Source of the DNA: Prunus persica
Lineage: Eukaryota; Streptophyta; Magnoliopsida; Rosales; Rosaceae
Direction of reading: 5' to 3'
Assembly (NCBI RefSeq): GCF_000346465.2
Contig: NC_034013.1
Span: 11,579,373-11,643,372, forward strand
Length of the DNA stretch: 64,000 nucleotides
Shown here one piece after another: positions 47,725 to 58,792 of the stretch. Under the pieces are notes generated by a model. That model saw nothing but the letters and a program-made list of their open reading frames with translations. It was not told where the DNA came from and searched no databases. How positions within the stretch are numbered: position 1 is the stretch's first letter; every line of letters starts with the position of its first letter. Position numbers and translations under genes: made by a program.

Positions 47725-48960
47725 AGCCGGGCGGCTAGGCGGGCGCTAGGCGGCTGGGAGGGCCTCCTAGGCCGGTTGGGTCTTTATTGGGTGCCGAACC
47801 CAGAGGACGAAGCGGCCGAAACCGAAGAAAACAAATCGGAGCTTGAGTTGATAGAGAAGCGAAATGGCTGTGACTTCGACTGCAACCTCCGTCCTCTGCG
47901 AGTGCAAGTGTCGTGTTCGTTTTGTATAGCCGCATGGCTATACCTTTAAAATATCCGAATATATTAATATTTCAAGCATATAGCCGAACGGCTATACTTT
48001 TTAAAATATTCTAATATATTTGGCGAGTATAGCCGATCGGCTATACTCTTTAAATATACAAATTTGTCATATCATTTTAGGGTTTGGGGCTAAAATACTA
48101 CTTTAGTCCATTGGACTAGAGTTATTTCTTCAATTATTTTATTTGTGTAAGCGATATTAGGGAATGAGATTTTAAATTATTTTCAATACCTCCCATTCTA
48201 ATAATATCCAGCTACTAGTCCATTGGACAAGAATAATGTTAAACCCATAAATACAACAACAAAATAAGGATCTGTCAATATTTTGTAGACTAAAGAATGT
48301 TAAATTTCATAATATAAAATGCTTGTATAGAAATTTACTTTCTAAATTGTATCAAAAGTTCAAAACCACTGTGCTTATTTAAAAGAAGAAACAAAAAACA
48401 AGCAATTATTAAATCATATATTTCTCTTCCCACTCACTATCTCTAGCACCAATACACCAAAACTATTGACATTGGATTTTATCAAATAGAACCCATCAAT
48501 TGTACATTATAGGGACATGTAACCACTACAAACCAGTCAATCAAAAGCTAAGTTAATAAGCAAATCAAATATACTATATGTATGTATTGGTTCTTTTGTG
48601 ATTTATACTTACTATATGCTGCAACCACTTTCTTGGTTTTTAAGTGCAGAAAATAATTCATAAAAATTAATTACGATTTGATAAGTGATTTATGAAACAA
48701 ATTAAATATCTAAATACTAATTATTCGTAAAAAAAAAATTAACTAAAAGCTAATTAGTAATTATATTAATTAAGATTTACTCAATTAAAATATTACTAAA
48801 AAAATAATAATTAAAACATAATTACTAATAAAAGTAATTAAAATAAAGCAAAGATATTATTTAATACAAAAAAGAAAATAAAAAAAACCTAAAGAAACTA
48901 ATTTTATATTTCACAGAGCCGCCCAGGCCGCCTAGCGCCTAGGCGCCGCCTAGCCCGATT
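47725..48960. mobile_element. TE with CCTAGGCGG-rich ends, copy 1
   Basis: It starts in GGCGGCTAGGCGGGCGCTAG and ends with the inverted counterpart CGCCTAGGCGCCGCCTAGCC. Compared with copy 2 (52870-53555), the first bases of the terminal repeat (TTCGAAAAATGGG) are missing here. The right end continues CGATTTGTCGAAA, which pairs with that missing left end. The interior is AT-rich after a GC-rich first 200 bp and carries three TATAGCCGNNCGGCTATA palindromes (47925-48045). No transposase was recognised, so the class is unknown. Confidence 0.7.
47925..48045. repeat. array of three 18-bp palindromes
   Basis: TATAGCCGCATGGCTATA (47925-47942), TATAGCCGAACGGCTATA (47979-47996) and TATAGCCGATCGGCTATA (48028-48045). 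The arms are identical except the central two to four bases. Spacers are AT-rich with ATATTCNAATATATT phrases. Confidence 0.95.
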
Positions 48961-49089
48961 TGTCGAAAATTTCCTTGTGATTCTTTATGTTATCGGCTTG
49001 ATCTGGCCTCTTTTGTTGCCTGCGTCAATTCTGGTCAAGCATGGAATTGAAAATTATCGTTGATGTTGTCTGCTAAAGAACAAATAGCA

Positions 49090-50085
49090 TGCGAAGATCA
49101 CCTGTTAGACCCTTTTGTTATGCTCTAGATTATCGTTGGTATGCTCTAGATTTAGCTGTTCTTGCGGTTGGAGTGATCGAAAGGACTATGACTGGTGAAA
49201 GAAAAAGTTTTCATCAAGTTGCATTTGACCATTTGAAAGATCTACAGAACCATTTGGAGGCTATCAATGACATCCCTCGCAAGGTAGTCTATTCTGAATT
49301 GCAAGTTCGACTTGCAATTACATGTCTAACATGTTTCCCCGGGCAAATCTGTTGCCCGTTGTCTTTGAAAGTTGTTTTGTGTAAAATATAATCACCTAAA
49401 AATGCATGCAAAACAAATTATTTATCATTCATGTTCTGATGCTAGAGAATTAGCAATTGCTAAATGGATTGCATTTTGGTATTTTGTTCAATTTTACTTT
49501 GAAGTTTCATGTTTTCCTTATCTAAATGCTTTCAATTTGTTTGTGATGTCATCAGTTTTATTAGTTTGCTGCATCTTTTTTCATGTTCTTCATTGTAATT
49601 ATTTTATAATGCTTCTGTAATGATGCAGATCATGATGGCGACGCTTTTACCTATGGATGATCTTTCTCTCAATTTGGCTCATTGTGCCTCGCCATGGAGC
49701 TATTCTGAATCACATTACACATGTGCTTCAGAGAAAACTGATATAACACGTGAAGAGGGAAACAAATCAGTTGTATCTTTCACGGGGAAACTACTAGATA
49801 TATTACATCACTGTCTTCCTTCAACTGTAAGTTTATAACTGAACTGGATCATGTTCTAAGTGATGGCGTAAGTAGGGCTTGAAGACAAGCATTGGAGTGG
49901 AGAGCGTCAATTGCTAAACATTTGAAGAGTGGGAATGGCAGTTGTCAAATTTTGCAGCGTCTTCTTTCGTTATCTGAATGCCAGTGGCAATGGAAAGAGG
50001 CATTAACTGTATTACGTCCCGCACCATCTAAGCTGCTTAACCTGAGAGTTACAAGAGCCTTTTCTTCTTTGGGAATTTATATGAT
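49090..50085 (+). pseudogene. spatacsin-like gene fragment
   Basis: Three blocks read in order. They are 49194-49282 (GERKSFHQVAFDHLKDLQNH, LEAINDIPRK then a GT donor), 49629-49828 (LPMDDLSLNLAHCASP ... VVSFTGKLLDILHHCLPST) and 49836-50042 (ITELDHVLSDGVSR, then ALEWRASIAKH, ILQRLLSLSECQW and WKEALTVLRPAPSKLLNL). The last set resembles plant spatacsin C-terminal-region proteins (At4g39420-like), which have thousands of residues. Here the blocks are interrupted by stops and frameshifts (e.g. TGA after GTAAGTAGGGCT near 49880, frame changes before 49194). Only a short internal piece is present. It lies between the two copies of the duplicated block. The family call is from memory of motifs. Confidence 0.55.
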
Positions 50086-50241
50086 GATCAATTGGTTCTT
50101 GTGCATGAATTGCTTTTTGGATATTTGTTATAGATCACTGGTTGTTTATCCTATAAGAAAATGGTAGTTAACTGTCTTTCCCGAGCAGAAGGGTACTTGC
50201 AATACACTTATAGTGGGAATTCAAATCATGTCATTCTCTTA

Positions 50242-50605
50242 CGAGAAATTCATCCTATTTATCTGTCCTTGAAACTTTAGTAATTTGCCTCCCCGCTATT
50301 CAACTTTAGTATTGATAGCTTACTAATTGTCTTCGCAGCTACTCAACTTAAACTATATACTGTAGGGTTTCTACTTTCTAATCAAAGTTTCCAATGCTGC
50401 TAATTGTGAGATTTTTTAAGAGACAGTTACAGAAAACTTTATCAAATTAATACAATTATCTTCTAATCAGAGTCAAACTCTCCATATACAGTGCAGACTA
50501 AAAGAAACACACCCCTCACTGGTTCATCAGGTGTACTCAAGGTGAGCAGCCCTGGAATTCTTGTCCTTGTTGACCATAAGAACACTATCAATCTATTGGT
50601 AGTCT
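50242..50605. repeat. duplicated segment, copy 2, with B-lectin fragment of an S-domain kinase
   Basis: Matches 45411-45775. The last 90 bp read VSSPGILVLVDHKN, the start of a lectin domain. After that the receptor-kinase sequence stops, so the kinase body has been lost from this copy. Confidence 0.85.
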
Positions 50606-52344
50606 TTAATGAAAATGTCTTGTTCCTGTTAGTTGGAAAGAGTCAATTTCCCCTCTTATTCTCTCTGAGTTTCTAATTTTTTTTTGTTTGGCTTGGTTCC
50701 TGGCATTACATGGTAGTCTTTAACCCACCAATGAATTCTCCAGGTGTGGCTGCATGGATGAAGCCTCCCCTAAAGAAAGAAACATCAATGAAGCTTGTGA
50801 GAGCACTTAATTAACTTGATATATGTAAATATGTAAAACAGCAGCCATGACAAAACAGTGCATTCAGAACATCAACATAGGATGCAAAAGCCACACATAT
50901 TCTCAAGCAACATTTTTCTGATCAACTTCCAAACAATATATTAACTCTAATTCAAATCACAACATGAGTTGTTGAAATCATGATGGTACCCACTTCCAAG
51001 GAGCATCTCGAGCAGGAAGATTCGAAGGCTTTAGACTGAGACTAGCAAAAATATTCAGGAGATCTCTTTCTTCACTATCTGCATGATTACGTTCAACAAC
51101 ACGAGTGTGTTACCACATAAAGGAAGGAAGGTAGGTTCAATAAATGACAAGGCAACAAAATTACCAACCACAGTCACAACTGTGCTACAATTTCAATGTT
51201 GCGAAGATATATACTCTTAACTTGTTAGGAAAGAATTGGACACCCAAAAATAACACCTAAATATATTACCAATTTTATTAAACTTAAAAGAAGACTTAAA
51301 GCATAACCAATTCTGCAGTTCCAAAATAAATAAACTAATAATTTGTAAGTCATATCCCTTGCCTGGACTGGAAATAGGTGATGAGTGCCTCATTGTTGGA
51401 ACTGTGTGTGGCTCCTTTACTATTTTGGACTCCATCTTCTTATAAGAAGTTTCACCAATTAACTAAGACATCCGTTAATTGCTTCTCCCCAATATGCTCA
51501 TTTCCAGAAGCTACGGAAGTCTTTGTTTCTCCTATAACTGAGATAAGAAATCATAAGCATTGTACATATAGGATCCGTTCACCATAGGAATAAAATGTTA
51601 TCTTCACACTTTTAATAACACATCCAAAATACTTTGAACAAAAAAAGCTGAGTAGATACAACAAGTCTGTCTCAACACTTTTACTAACCAAATTCTATTG
51701 CATGAACTCTGACGAAGACACAAGAGCAACCAATTGCACCACTAAGAGTATATCAAAAAGCAAAAACTTTCACTATCTAGCATGTACTCAATCATCCATA
51801 CATACAAGGGGAGAATGGAGATGATGTGGCTCATAGAATCAAAGCACGATAGGTAAAATGGAGGGTTTTGTTAAGCATATATATAGTGTGATCATCATAT
51901 TTTGCTAGAATTGAAAGCTAAGTTTATAGAACATCTGTTAGACCAGCCATGCCATATGGGGCTGAATGCTGGACAGTTAGAAAACAGACATATTCATAGT
52001 TCCTGTAGGTACATATTAGCCAACTGTTACAACCAGCACTCTGTTTCTCTAACGGCATATTAGCCATTATTAGACACAAATTGTTAAGAGATCAGATTAA
52101 AATATTTGTCACCTTTTGAATCCTTCAAAATTGGAGATGTTTGCTGAATAATCTTTGCTATCCTTCAAAATTGAAGGGTCATTGCCTCAACCTCAAAAAC
52201 CTGGTTTTTATAGTGAAAGGGATCTCAATGAACTCGAAGTCGATCCTTCTTCTAAAGCATTTTCAGCTAATGAAGTCACTTTCTTTATACTAATGGAGGC
52301 TCGATAAACGATAAATGATAAAATCAGTCCAACCAATCAATGGA
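50606..52344. other. intergenic, no gene recognised
   Basis: This lies between the two matched ends of duplication copy 2, in place of the receptor-kinase body present in copy 1. No coding block can be supported. Confidence 0.5.
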
Positions 52345-52508
52345 TGAATATCGAATGCATAAAGATTTATCAAGTTTCAAGCAAGAAGAACCAAACCAAT
52401 CAATCTATTGCTTAACCAAACCAGAAATAAATAGTCAGAATTTGAAATTAGGGCCTAAAAACCGAACCTTGTTATTGGCAAGACCATAGAAACTCCATGA
52501 TAGGATAG
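52345..52508. repeat. duplicated segment (second part), copy 2
   Basis: Nearly identical to 47560-47715, ending in CTCCATGATAGGATAG. After it, 370 bp follow that are absent from copy 1 before the TE begins. Confidence 0.9.
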
Positions 52509-52869
52509 CTTCATCATTTCCTTTCCACTGAAGACAGACACCAAGTCAGCAAATTTTGAATTTTTTCTTCTGTGCCATGCAGTCAATGCGAAGAGAGAAG
52601 AGAATAAGGTGGAGTTGGCAGAGGGAGGAATTGTCGTAGTTGTCGTTGGTGTGGTGAGGTGAACATGTCGTTAGGGAGAGAGCCAAGAGAGAAGAGAATA
52701 AAGCGGGAAACAGGGAGAGGAATGGAATTAGATGAATTAAGAGTCTCATGATCTCTTCTTCTATGGACTTAACTTGTGCTTCACTGCTTCAGCTTCCCAA
52801 TCTCAATCTCAAGCTAAAATTTGCAGCTAAATTTTTTCAATTTCGGGTTTCAGACTTTCAGTCAATTGC

Positions 52870-53555
52870 AGTGTTCGAAAAATGGGCCTAGGCGGCTAGG
52901 CGGCTAGGCGGGCCTCCTAGGCGGGTTGGGTCTTTTTTCGGTGCAGAACCAGTAGGACGAAGCAGCGGAAACCGAAGAAAACAAATCGAAGCTTGAGTTG
53001 ATAGAGAAGCGAAATGGCTGTGACTTCGACTGCAACCTCCGTCCTCTGCGCGTGCAAGCTTCGTGTTTGTTTTGAATATATTAATATTTCAAGCGTATTG
53101 CTGAACGGCTATACTTTTAAAATATTCGAATGTATTTAGAAAGTATAGCCGCCCGGCTAGACCTTTAAAATATTGTAATATATTTGGCGAGTATAGCCGC
53201 CCGGCTATACTCTTTAAATATACAATTTTGTCTTATCATTTTAGGGTTTGGGGCTAAAATACCACTTTAGTCCATTGGGCTAGAGTTATTTCTTCAATTA
53301 TTTTATTTGTATAAGCGATATTGGGAAATGAGAATTTAAATTCTTTCGAATACCTCTCATTCTAATTATTTCCAGCTATTAGCCTATTGGGTAAGAATAA
53401 AAAACTGGATTTTATTTATAACAAATAACACGGGTTAAACCCATAAATACAACAACAAAAAACAGTGATCCGCCAACATTTTGTGGATGAAAGGCTGTTG
53501 AATTTCATAGTATACAATTGCTTGTATAGGAATTTACTTTCTAAAATGTCCATCG
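52870..53555. mobile_element. TE with CCTAGGCGG-rich ends, copy 2 (3' truncated)
   Basis: It starts TTCGAAAAATGGGCCTAGGC, with a full left terminus, and follows copy 1 closely (GGCGGGCCTCCTAGGC, GAAGCGAAATGGCTGTGACT). Similarity ends at about 53555, so the right end is lost. It carries palindromes at about 53097-53210 (one perfect, TATAGCCGCCCGGCTATA). Confidence 0.75.
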
Positions 53556-54206
53556 TAATTATGAACTAAACCCAATTACTGCCTTTTTCTCATTGCACTT
53601 GACGACCATGCTCTTCAGCTATGAGATATATTAGTCCGCGCTGTATTCTATGCAGATGAAAAATTGGATACAAAACAGTCCAACGAGACAATGAAGAGAA
53701 GTTTTGCAGCTCTGTTTTGAAATAAATTGAAGGTATCATAGGTCATATGGCATTGATATACGAAGTATTCTAAATGAGAATTCAAACAACATGTGTTAGA
53801 TGAGAAGTAACATCTCATTCTTACACATACCATATCCATGTGCACATGAAATTCCCAATGTGAATAGGGGAGAAAAGTGCAATAGCTCCCTTGTATCTCA
53901 CAAGCGTAGGAGATCCAACCTTTCATGAGGATGTCGGTTTGATAAAAAAGCAAGTTGCATCCAATCATACGTTAATACTGGCAATCACAACCCACAATAT
54001 ACTCAATTTTAATAAAGAGAAATATAAAGTTACCTAGAAGCTGAAGCGCTCGGGATCTTGTGGTGAAGGCATCATCGCTTCCACGCCGAGAAGTCTCTCA
54101 AGTCATCTTCGGTCCATAAAGAGATACTATCGTACATCAAAAGGGCACATAGGGATACTTAACACAAAAATAGGGGAAGAAACCATTCTTATGTACACTG
54201 GCATTA
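53556..54206. other. intergenic, no gene recognised
   Basis: No coding, RNA or repeat structure that I can support. Confidence 0.5.
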
Positions 54207-54892
54207 GAGCAGCTCCACCGCTGCTATCAAACTGGGCAAAAGGCCCCCTGGCAAGCCCAATATGGCTCCAGCGCAGGAAATCCAGCTCAGGCAAAGCATG
54301 GGACCCACCAGCCCGAGCAAGCCCACAGGCAGAAATTGACTGGGCTGTTGCCCTCGGGCTGCTGACGTCAGCAGCTGATTTTCAATTTTTTTTTTACTGT
54401 TGGACCCACCAGCCCACATTGCCCAATGATTACAAGCCATGTGGCTTCTCCAGGAGCCTCTGATCATAAAATCTTGCACAATCCAACGGTTGTCCAATTT
54501 TTGGCTAAAAAAAATTGAAAAAAATATCAAAATTTTTTTTAAAAAATATCAAAAAATTCTGGAAATTTTTTCTATACATACCTACCAATATTATTCACTT
54601 TCCACACCAATTTTAATTTCAAAATTTTATCCGAAAATATTATCTTGATTTTTAGGTGAGAATTTTACGATAAATATTAACACTTGAGAAACGAAAATCT
54701 TATCCGAAAAGCTTATCAAAATCAATGGTTTAAGTATAAAAAATAAAAAATAAATTTAAGTGAATAGTAATTGCCTTAGACTTAGCCCTCATGGATGGAA
54801 CCACAAATAGCAAGGCTGACACTATTCATGTGAATAGTGGCAGCCCTTGCTTGCCCTTGCCCTAGACTTAGCCCTTATGGGTGGAGATGCTC
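54207..54892. mobile_element. PIF/Harbinger MITE
   Basis: The ends GAGCAGCTCCACC and GGTGGAGATGCTC are inverted copies, flanked by TTA (54204-54206) and TTA (54893-54895). The interior has short repeated phrases (GTGAATAGTGGCAGCCCTTG, CCTAGACTTAGCCCT). Its ends resemble those of the larger element at 6610-8496. No ORF of note. Confidence 0.85.
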
Positions 54893-55439
54893 TTACATGT
54901 AGGATAATCTCCCGAGTCTCAAGTACATCTGTGTTTGATTTGATAGGGGAGATGGTGCCTCAATGGAGAAACTTTTTTCAAAGTGCCCTGTACTTGAACA
55001 TTTGACTATACTCGGGAATTTTAGAGTTGATTTCAAAATCTCTGCTCCTGAATTGAAGACAAGCATCACAAATACTAGAAATAATCAGTAACTAATGACA
55101 CCCGTTCAATTTGAAAATATCTCCAAATAGTTGTAATGAATGTAGAAACTAATTTAGAAACTTATTTGAAATTAAATATTAAATTCCATATTAAAGTATT
55201 AGTAATCTATTTTACCACTAGTAATCTATTTTTGAATGGTGTTTTCCTTCTATGAATTATGACTACTAATCTATTTAAAGTATTAATCATTTAAATTCAA
55301 TATTAAATTTAGGAATTAATGTTGTTTTCTTTTTATGAATTATACAACCAGTATTCTTTTTTATTATAGTTTAATGAATAATAGTGTACATTCTAATTAT
55401 GTTGAAAAATAATTTGATAATCTATTTATTGTTTTGTTT
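54893..55439. other. intergenic, AT-rich
   Basis: No gene or bounded repeat recognised. Confidence 0.5.
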
Positions 55440-55990
55440 TTAAAATATTTTTTTAATGAACCTATTTTTTCTCCAAATATTGTACCTAATTTTTTTTTTC
55501 TTTATTACTTGTTTTATGAAAAATAATTTGATCATCTTTTTATTGTTTGTTAAAACAATTTTTTTTATATAAAAAAGAGCCTATTTTTTCTCTCAAAATA
55601 ATGTACCTATATTTTTTTTTCTCTAATAATGTACCTATTTTTTCTCTAATAATGTACCTAGTAAAACAATTTACCTAGTATAATGAACCTATTTTTTTTC
55701 CTGCAATAATGCACCTATTTTTTTCTCTCAAAATAATGTACCTATTTTTTCTCTCAAAAGAATGTACCTATTTTTCTCTCAAGATAATGTACCTATTTTT
55801 TCTCTCAAAATAATGTACCTATTTTTTCTCTCAAAATAATGTACTTTTTTTTTTTTCTAATAATGTACCTAGTAAAATAATTTACCTAGTATAATGAACC
55901 TATTTTTTTCTCTAATAATGTATACCTAGTATAATGAACTTTTTTTTTTCTTCTAAATAATGTACCTATTTTTTGTCAATTAGTGTGTAC
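55440..55990. repeat. T-rich minisatellite, about 25-bp unit
   Basis: Repeats of AATGTACCTATTTTTTCTCT with CAAAAT spacers occur about fifteen times with variable T-run lengths and occasional insertions (e.g. AGTAAAACAATTTACCT). There is no coding capacity. Confidence 0.9.
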
Positions 55991-56605
55991 CTATTTTTAA
56001 TTTATGAAAAATGTACGAAAATTTCAATTACAAAGTAATTGACCTATTTTTGTTAATATTTTTTGGTAAATAATATACCTATATTTTTATACAGATATTT
56101 TTATATTTATATTTTCCATATGTACATTATTGGATATGTAATTTACATTTTTTTTTTTTTTTGCAATTTTAAGGGGCCATGTGTTAGAGAGAATGGCAAC
56201 TAAAAGAAATGGGGTGATTGATATGCTATTAATAGGGAGTTTTAATTACAATTATGGTAGTTAATGAAATGCTTGGAATAAATTATAAATAAAATATGAA
56301 GTCTGATGACAAGGATGTAAAAATATAGGAATACTATGACCTCTTTTATCCTATTGGTCATTTAAGTTTGAAATTGGGTTTTACACATAGATTTATAGAA
56401 TTATAGATATATGTCTAAGAAATAGAAATTGTAGGGACCTATATTGGACAAGCCCAATTTTATATTATATAGATATGGTACCAAAAGCAGCTTATCGGAA
56501 TGATCTCCTGCAGAGCTAAGAAAATCAAGTTGGATTTGGATTTCCGTATTAGAAAGTTTGCTGAAACTATATTTGTTTTGTATAGTCAACCAAGCTTCAC
56601 AGAAT

Positions 56606-56613
56606 TATATAAA
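56606..56613 (+). promoter_or_regulatory. TATA box of the invertase/PME inhibitor gene
   Basis: TATATAAA followed by GGGACTCACATC. It is 20 bp upstream of the first ATG and 65 bp upstream of the second. This spacing favours use of the second ATG (56678), since transcripts would begin at about 56635-56640. Confidence 0.65.
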
Positions 56614-56677
56614 GGGACTCACATCTTAGCAGATGTGCAGTATTCAAGTTTCTTCATCTTTTCTTTTGCTTAAAAAG

Positions 56678-57199
56678 ATGAACAATTTAATCTCTCTAGC
56701 GTTCATATTTCTCATTCAAGTTTCCCTACTTCCAGCAAGCCAATGCAGGGTTTACTTGCCAATGGATGCCAGTCTCATTGACAAAACCTGCAAACAAACA
56801 CCCAATTATGATGTTTGTGTCTCTACTCTTAACTCAGACCCTCGAAGCACCGGTGCAGATGTCAAAGGCTTAGGACTCATCATGGTTGATGCAGTTAAGG
56901 ATAAGGCAACCGGTGCTCTGAATAAAGCCGACGAGCTGCTTAAGCAGAGCCCAGGAGATCAAGCCTTACTCTCTTGCGTCAAAACATACAATGAGGTTTT
57001 ACAAAATGATGTCCCACAAGGCAGTCAAGCTTTCACTCAAGGTGATTCTAAGTCGGCAGAGCAAGGCATGAATGATATTGCCACGGAAGCAGATTCATGT
57101 GAAAGTGGTTTTTCAAGCAGCTCTCCTTTGGTAGATAACAACAAAGCTCTTCTTGATGTTGCGGCTGTGGCTGCAGCAATTGCCAGGACATTGCCTTGA
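56678..57199 (+). CDS. invertase/pectin methylesterase inhibitor family protein (C/VIF-like)
   Basis: Intronless frame ending TGA at 57197-57199. From the ATG at 56678 it encodes 173 residues. An upstream in-frame ATG (56633) would add 15 but lies too close to the TATA box. The signal peptide is NLISLAFIFLIQVSLLPASQ. The mature part shows the four conserved cysteines: DKTCKQTPNYDVCVSTL (two), ALLSCVKTYNEVL and ADSCESGF. Other family blocks are SDPRSTGADVKGLGLIMVD and the C-terminal DVAAVAAAIARTL. The family forms a four-helix bundle that blocks either acid invertase or pectin methylesterase in apoplast or vacuole. The motifs look more like the invertase inhibitors, but sequence alone does not settle the target. 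Intact. Confidence 0.9.
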   Translation: MNNLISLAFIFLIQVSLLPASQCRVYLPMDASLIDKTCKQTPNYDVCVSTLNSDPRSTGADVKGLGLIMVDAVKDKATGALNKADELLKQSPGDQALLSCVKTYNEVLQNDVPQGSQAFTQGDSKSAEQGMNDIATEADSCESGFSSSSPLVDNNKALLDVAAVAAAIARTLP

Positions 57200-57280
57200 T
57201 ATGTTTCTTCTTGTTGGTTTGTTTAACTATGTTAGTTTCCTTGGTAAATCAATAAATCATTTCAGTATCTAAAATCCTTA

Positions 57281-57533
57281 AGCTCCATTTGGATGGAGGG
57301 ATTCGAAAGGATTTGAGTTTGACAATAAGGCTAAATTTGCTAAAAAACAAGAACTGCATTAGATTAAATGTATTTTGGAATAAGTAGATGCGATATATTT
57401 GAAATGGATTTGAAACAACTATATCCAAGGAATCATATGAAATCCATTTGTTTTCTTCCTTTTTTGCTTGTCCAAATCTTGACATGCTTGCACTACATCC
57501 ACATATTTCGAACTCCTCCCTCCAAATGGAGCC
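57281..57533. mobile_element. Tourist-like MITE
   Basis: Left end AGCTCCATTTGGATGGAGGG and right end CCCTCCAAATGGAGCC are inverted copies, flanked by TTA on both sides (57278-57280, 57534-57536). It is 253 bp with no coding capacity, and lies about 80 bp beyond the stop of the inhibitor gene, possibly within its 3' UTR. Confidence 0.85.
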
Positions 57534-58336
57534 TTACTTTATTTCATCGTTATCATTTACATAATGATGTTAATACACTCAAATTTCTTTAGACTAATTT
57601 GATAATCAATTGCATTCCTTGAGTGATACTGATATGAACTGAGTTTACTGTGATTTCTTGTCCAAGCCACCCTTCTTAGTGCTGATGTAATATCTCGTCC
57701 ACGCGGCACAAGAATGCTGACTTATGTGCCTTCTTCATGCCCCACATCTTGACAGGAACGGCCAACCCCATCCAGTGTTTACTTTTGTTTCCAAGCTTTG
57801 TTTCTAGTTTCTGGTTTTTTCTGTTTGTTGTTTTGCCTTGTTCCCTGTTTCTTTCCATTGAGGCCACAAAGCTTAAGTGGAAAAAAAAATGACACTGATT
57901 GTTTGAAGCATATGTTTCTTTCAATTTTCCCATTGTTTTTACTTGAGCACTTTGGCTTGAAAAAGGTTGGTGTGAGAGGAGAGCAGAATGATGATCAACT
58001 TTAATACATGTGAACCAACACAAAATGTAGACGCAAATGAAACTCGCAGCACCTGGTTAAAAAACCGCCTGCAAGACGAGTGAACATAATAATATGTGGC
58101 AATCTGCCAATCCAGCAAATTGAAACATGAGTATAAATTAATTGGCAACAGAACCAGAAAACAAGCCCAACAAAGAGATCCATTTTCTTTTTCTGATATA
58201 AGAACCAAGAAGCAAAACCCCGCAATGAACAACCTGGACAGCACCTTAGCCCCATTCTTCCACTCTCAGAAAATGAGTTGCTCAATCTCAATCCTTCTTC
58301 TTTTTTTAATTTTATTTTAAAAGGACTGAAAAATCG
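57534..58336. other. intergenic, no gene recognised
   Basis: No supported coding or RNA feature. Confidence 0.5.
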
Positions 58337-58609
58337 TATAGCCGCGCGGCTATACTATTTATTTAAAAAATTTAAAAAAATGCACAGTAGCGGCTATACT
58401 ATTTTCAAAAAAATTTAAGATAACCGATTATAGCCGCGCGGCTATACTATTTATCATAAAAACGGACTCGAGCACTGCACGTGTCAAAAATAGTTTAGCC
58501 GCATGGCTATACTGGTTTTTTAAAAAACATTCAAGAACCGTGTATAGCCAGTCGGCGATACTATTTAAAATAAAAATAATAAAAACCCGAGTATAGCCGC
58601 CCGGCTATA
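58337..58609. repeat. array of TATAGCCGNNCGGCTATA palindromes
   Basis: There are at least six copies. They are TATAGCCGCGCGGCTATA (58337-58354), a half copy (AGTAGCGGCTATA), TATAGCCGCGCGGCTATA (58429-58446), TTTAGCCGCATGGCTATA, TATAGCCAGTCGGCGATA and TATAGCCGCCCGGCTATA (58592-58609). The intervening DNA is AT-rich, with CACGTGTCAAAAATA phrases twice. It is not inside a recognisable copy of the 47.7-kb TE. Confidence 0.95.
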
Positions 58610-58792
58610 CTATTTAAATAATAAAAAAAACCCGACCAGTACACATTCACGTGTCAAAAACATTATCGCCGTGTGATCAAAATATGGTTGATACATGAAT
58701 CTGGCCTTAGTTGAACACTCAGAATTATTGCAGAATATGGTCCAGAAAACTTCCCCCATGCGGTGTCTCAGTGAGTAAGAAAATCTGCAGAT

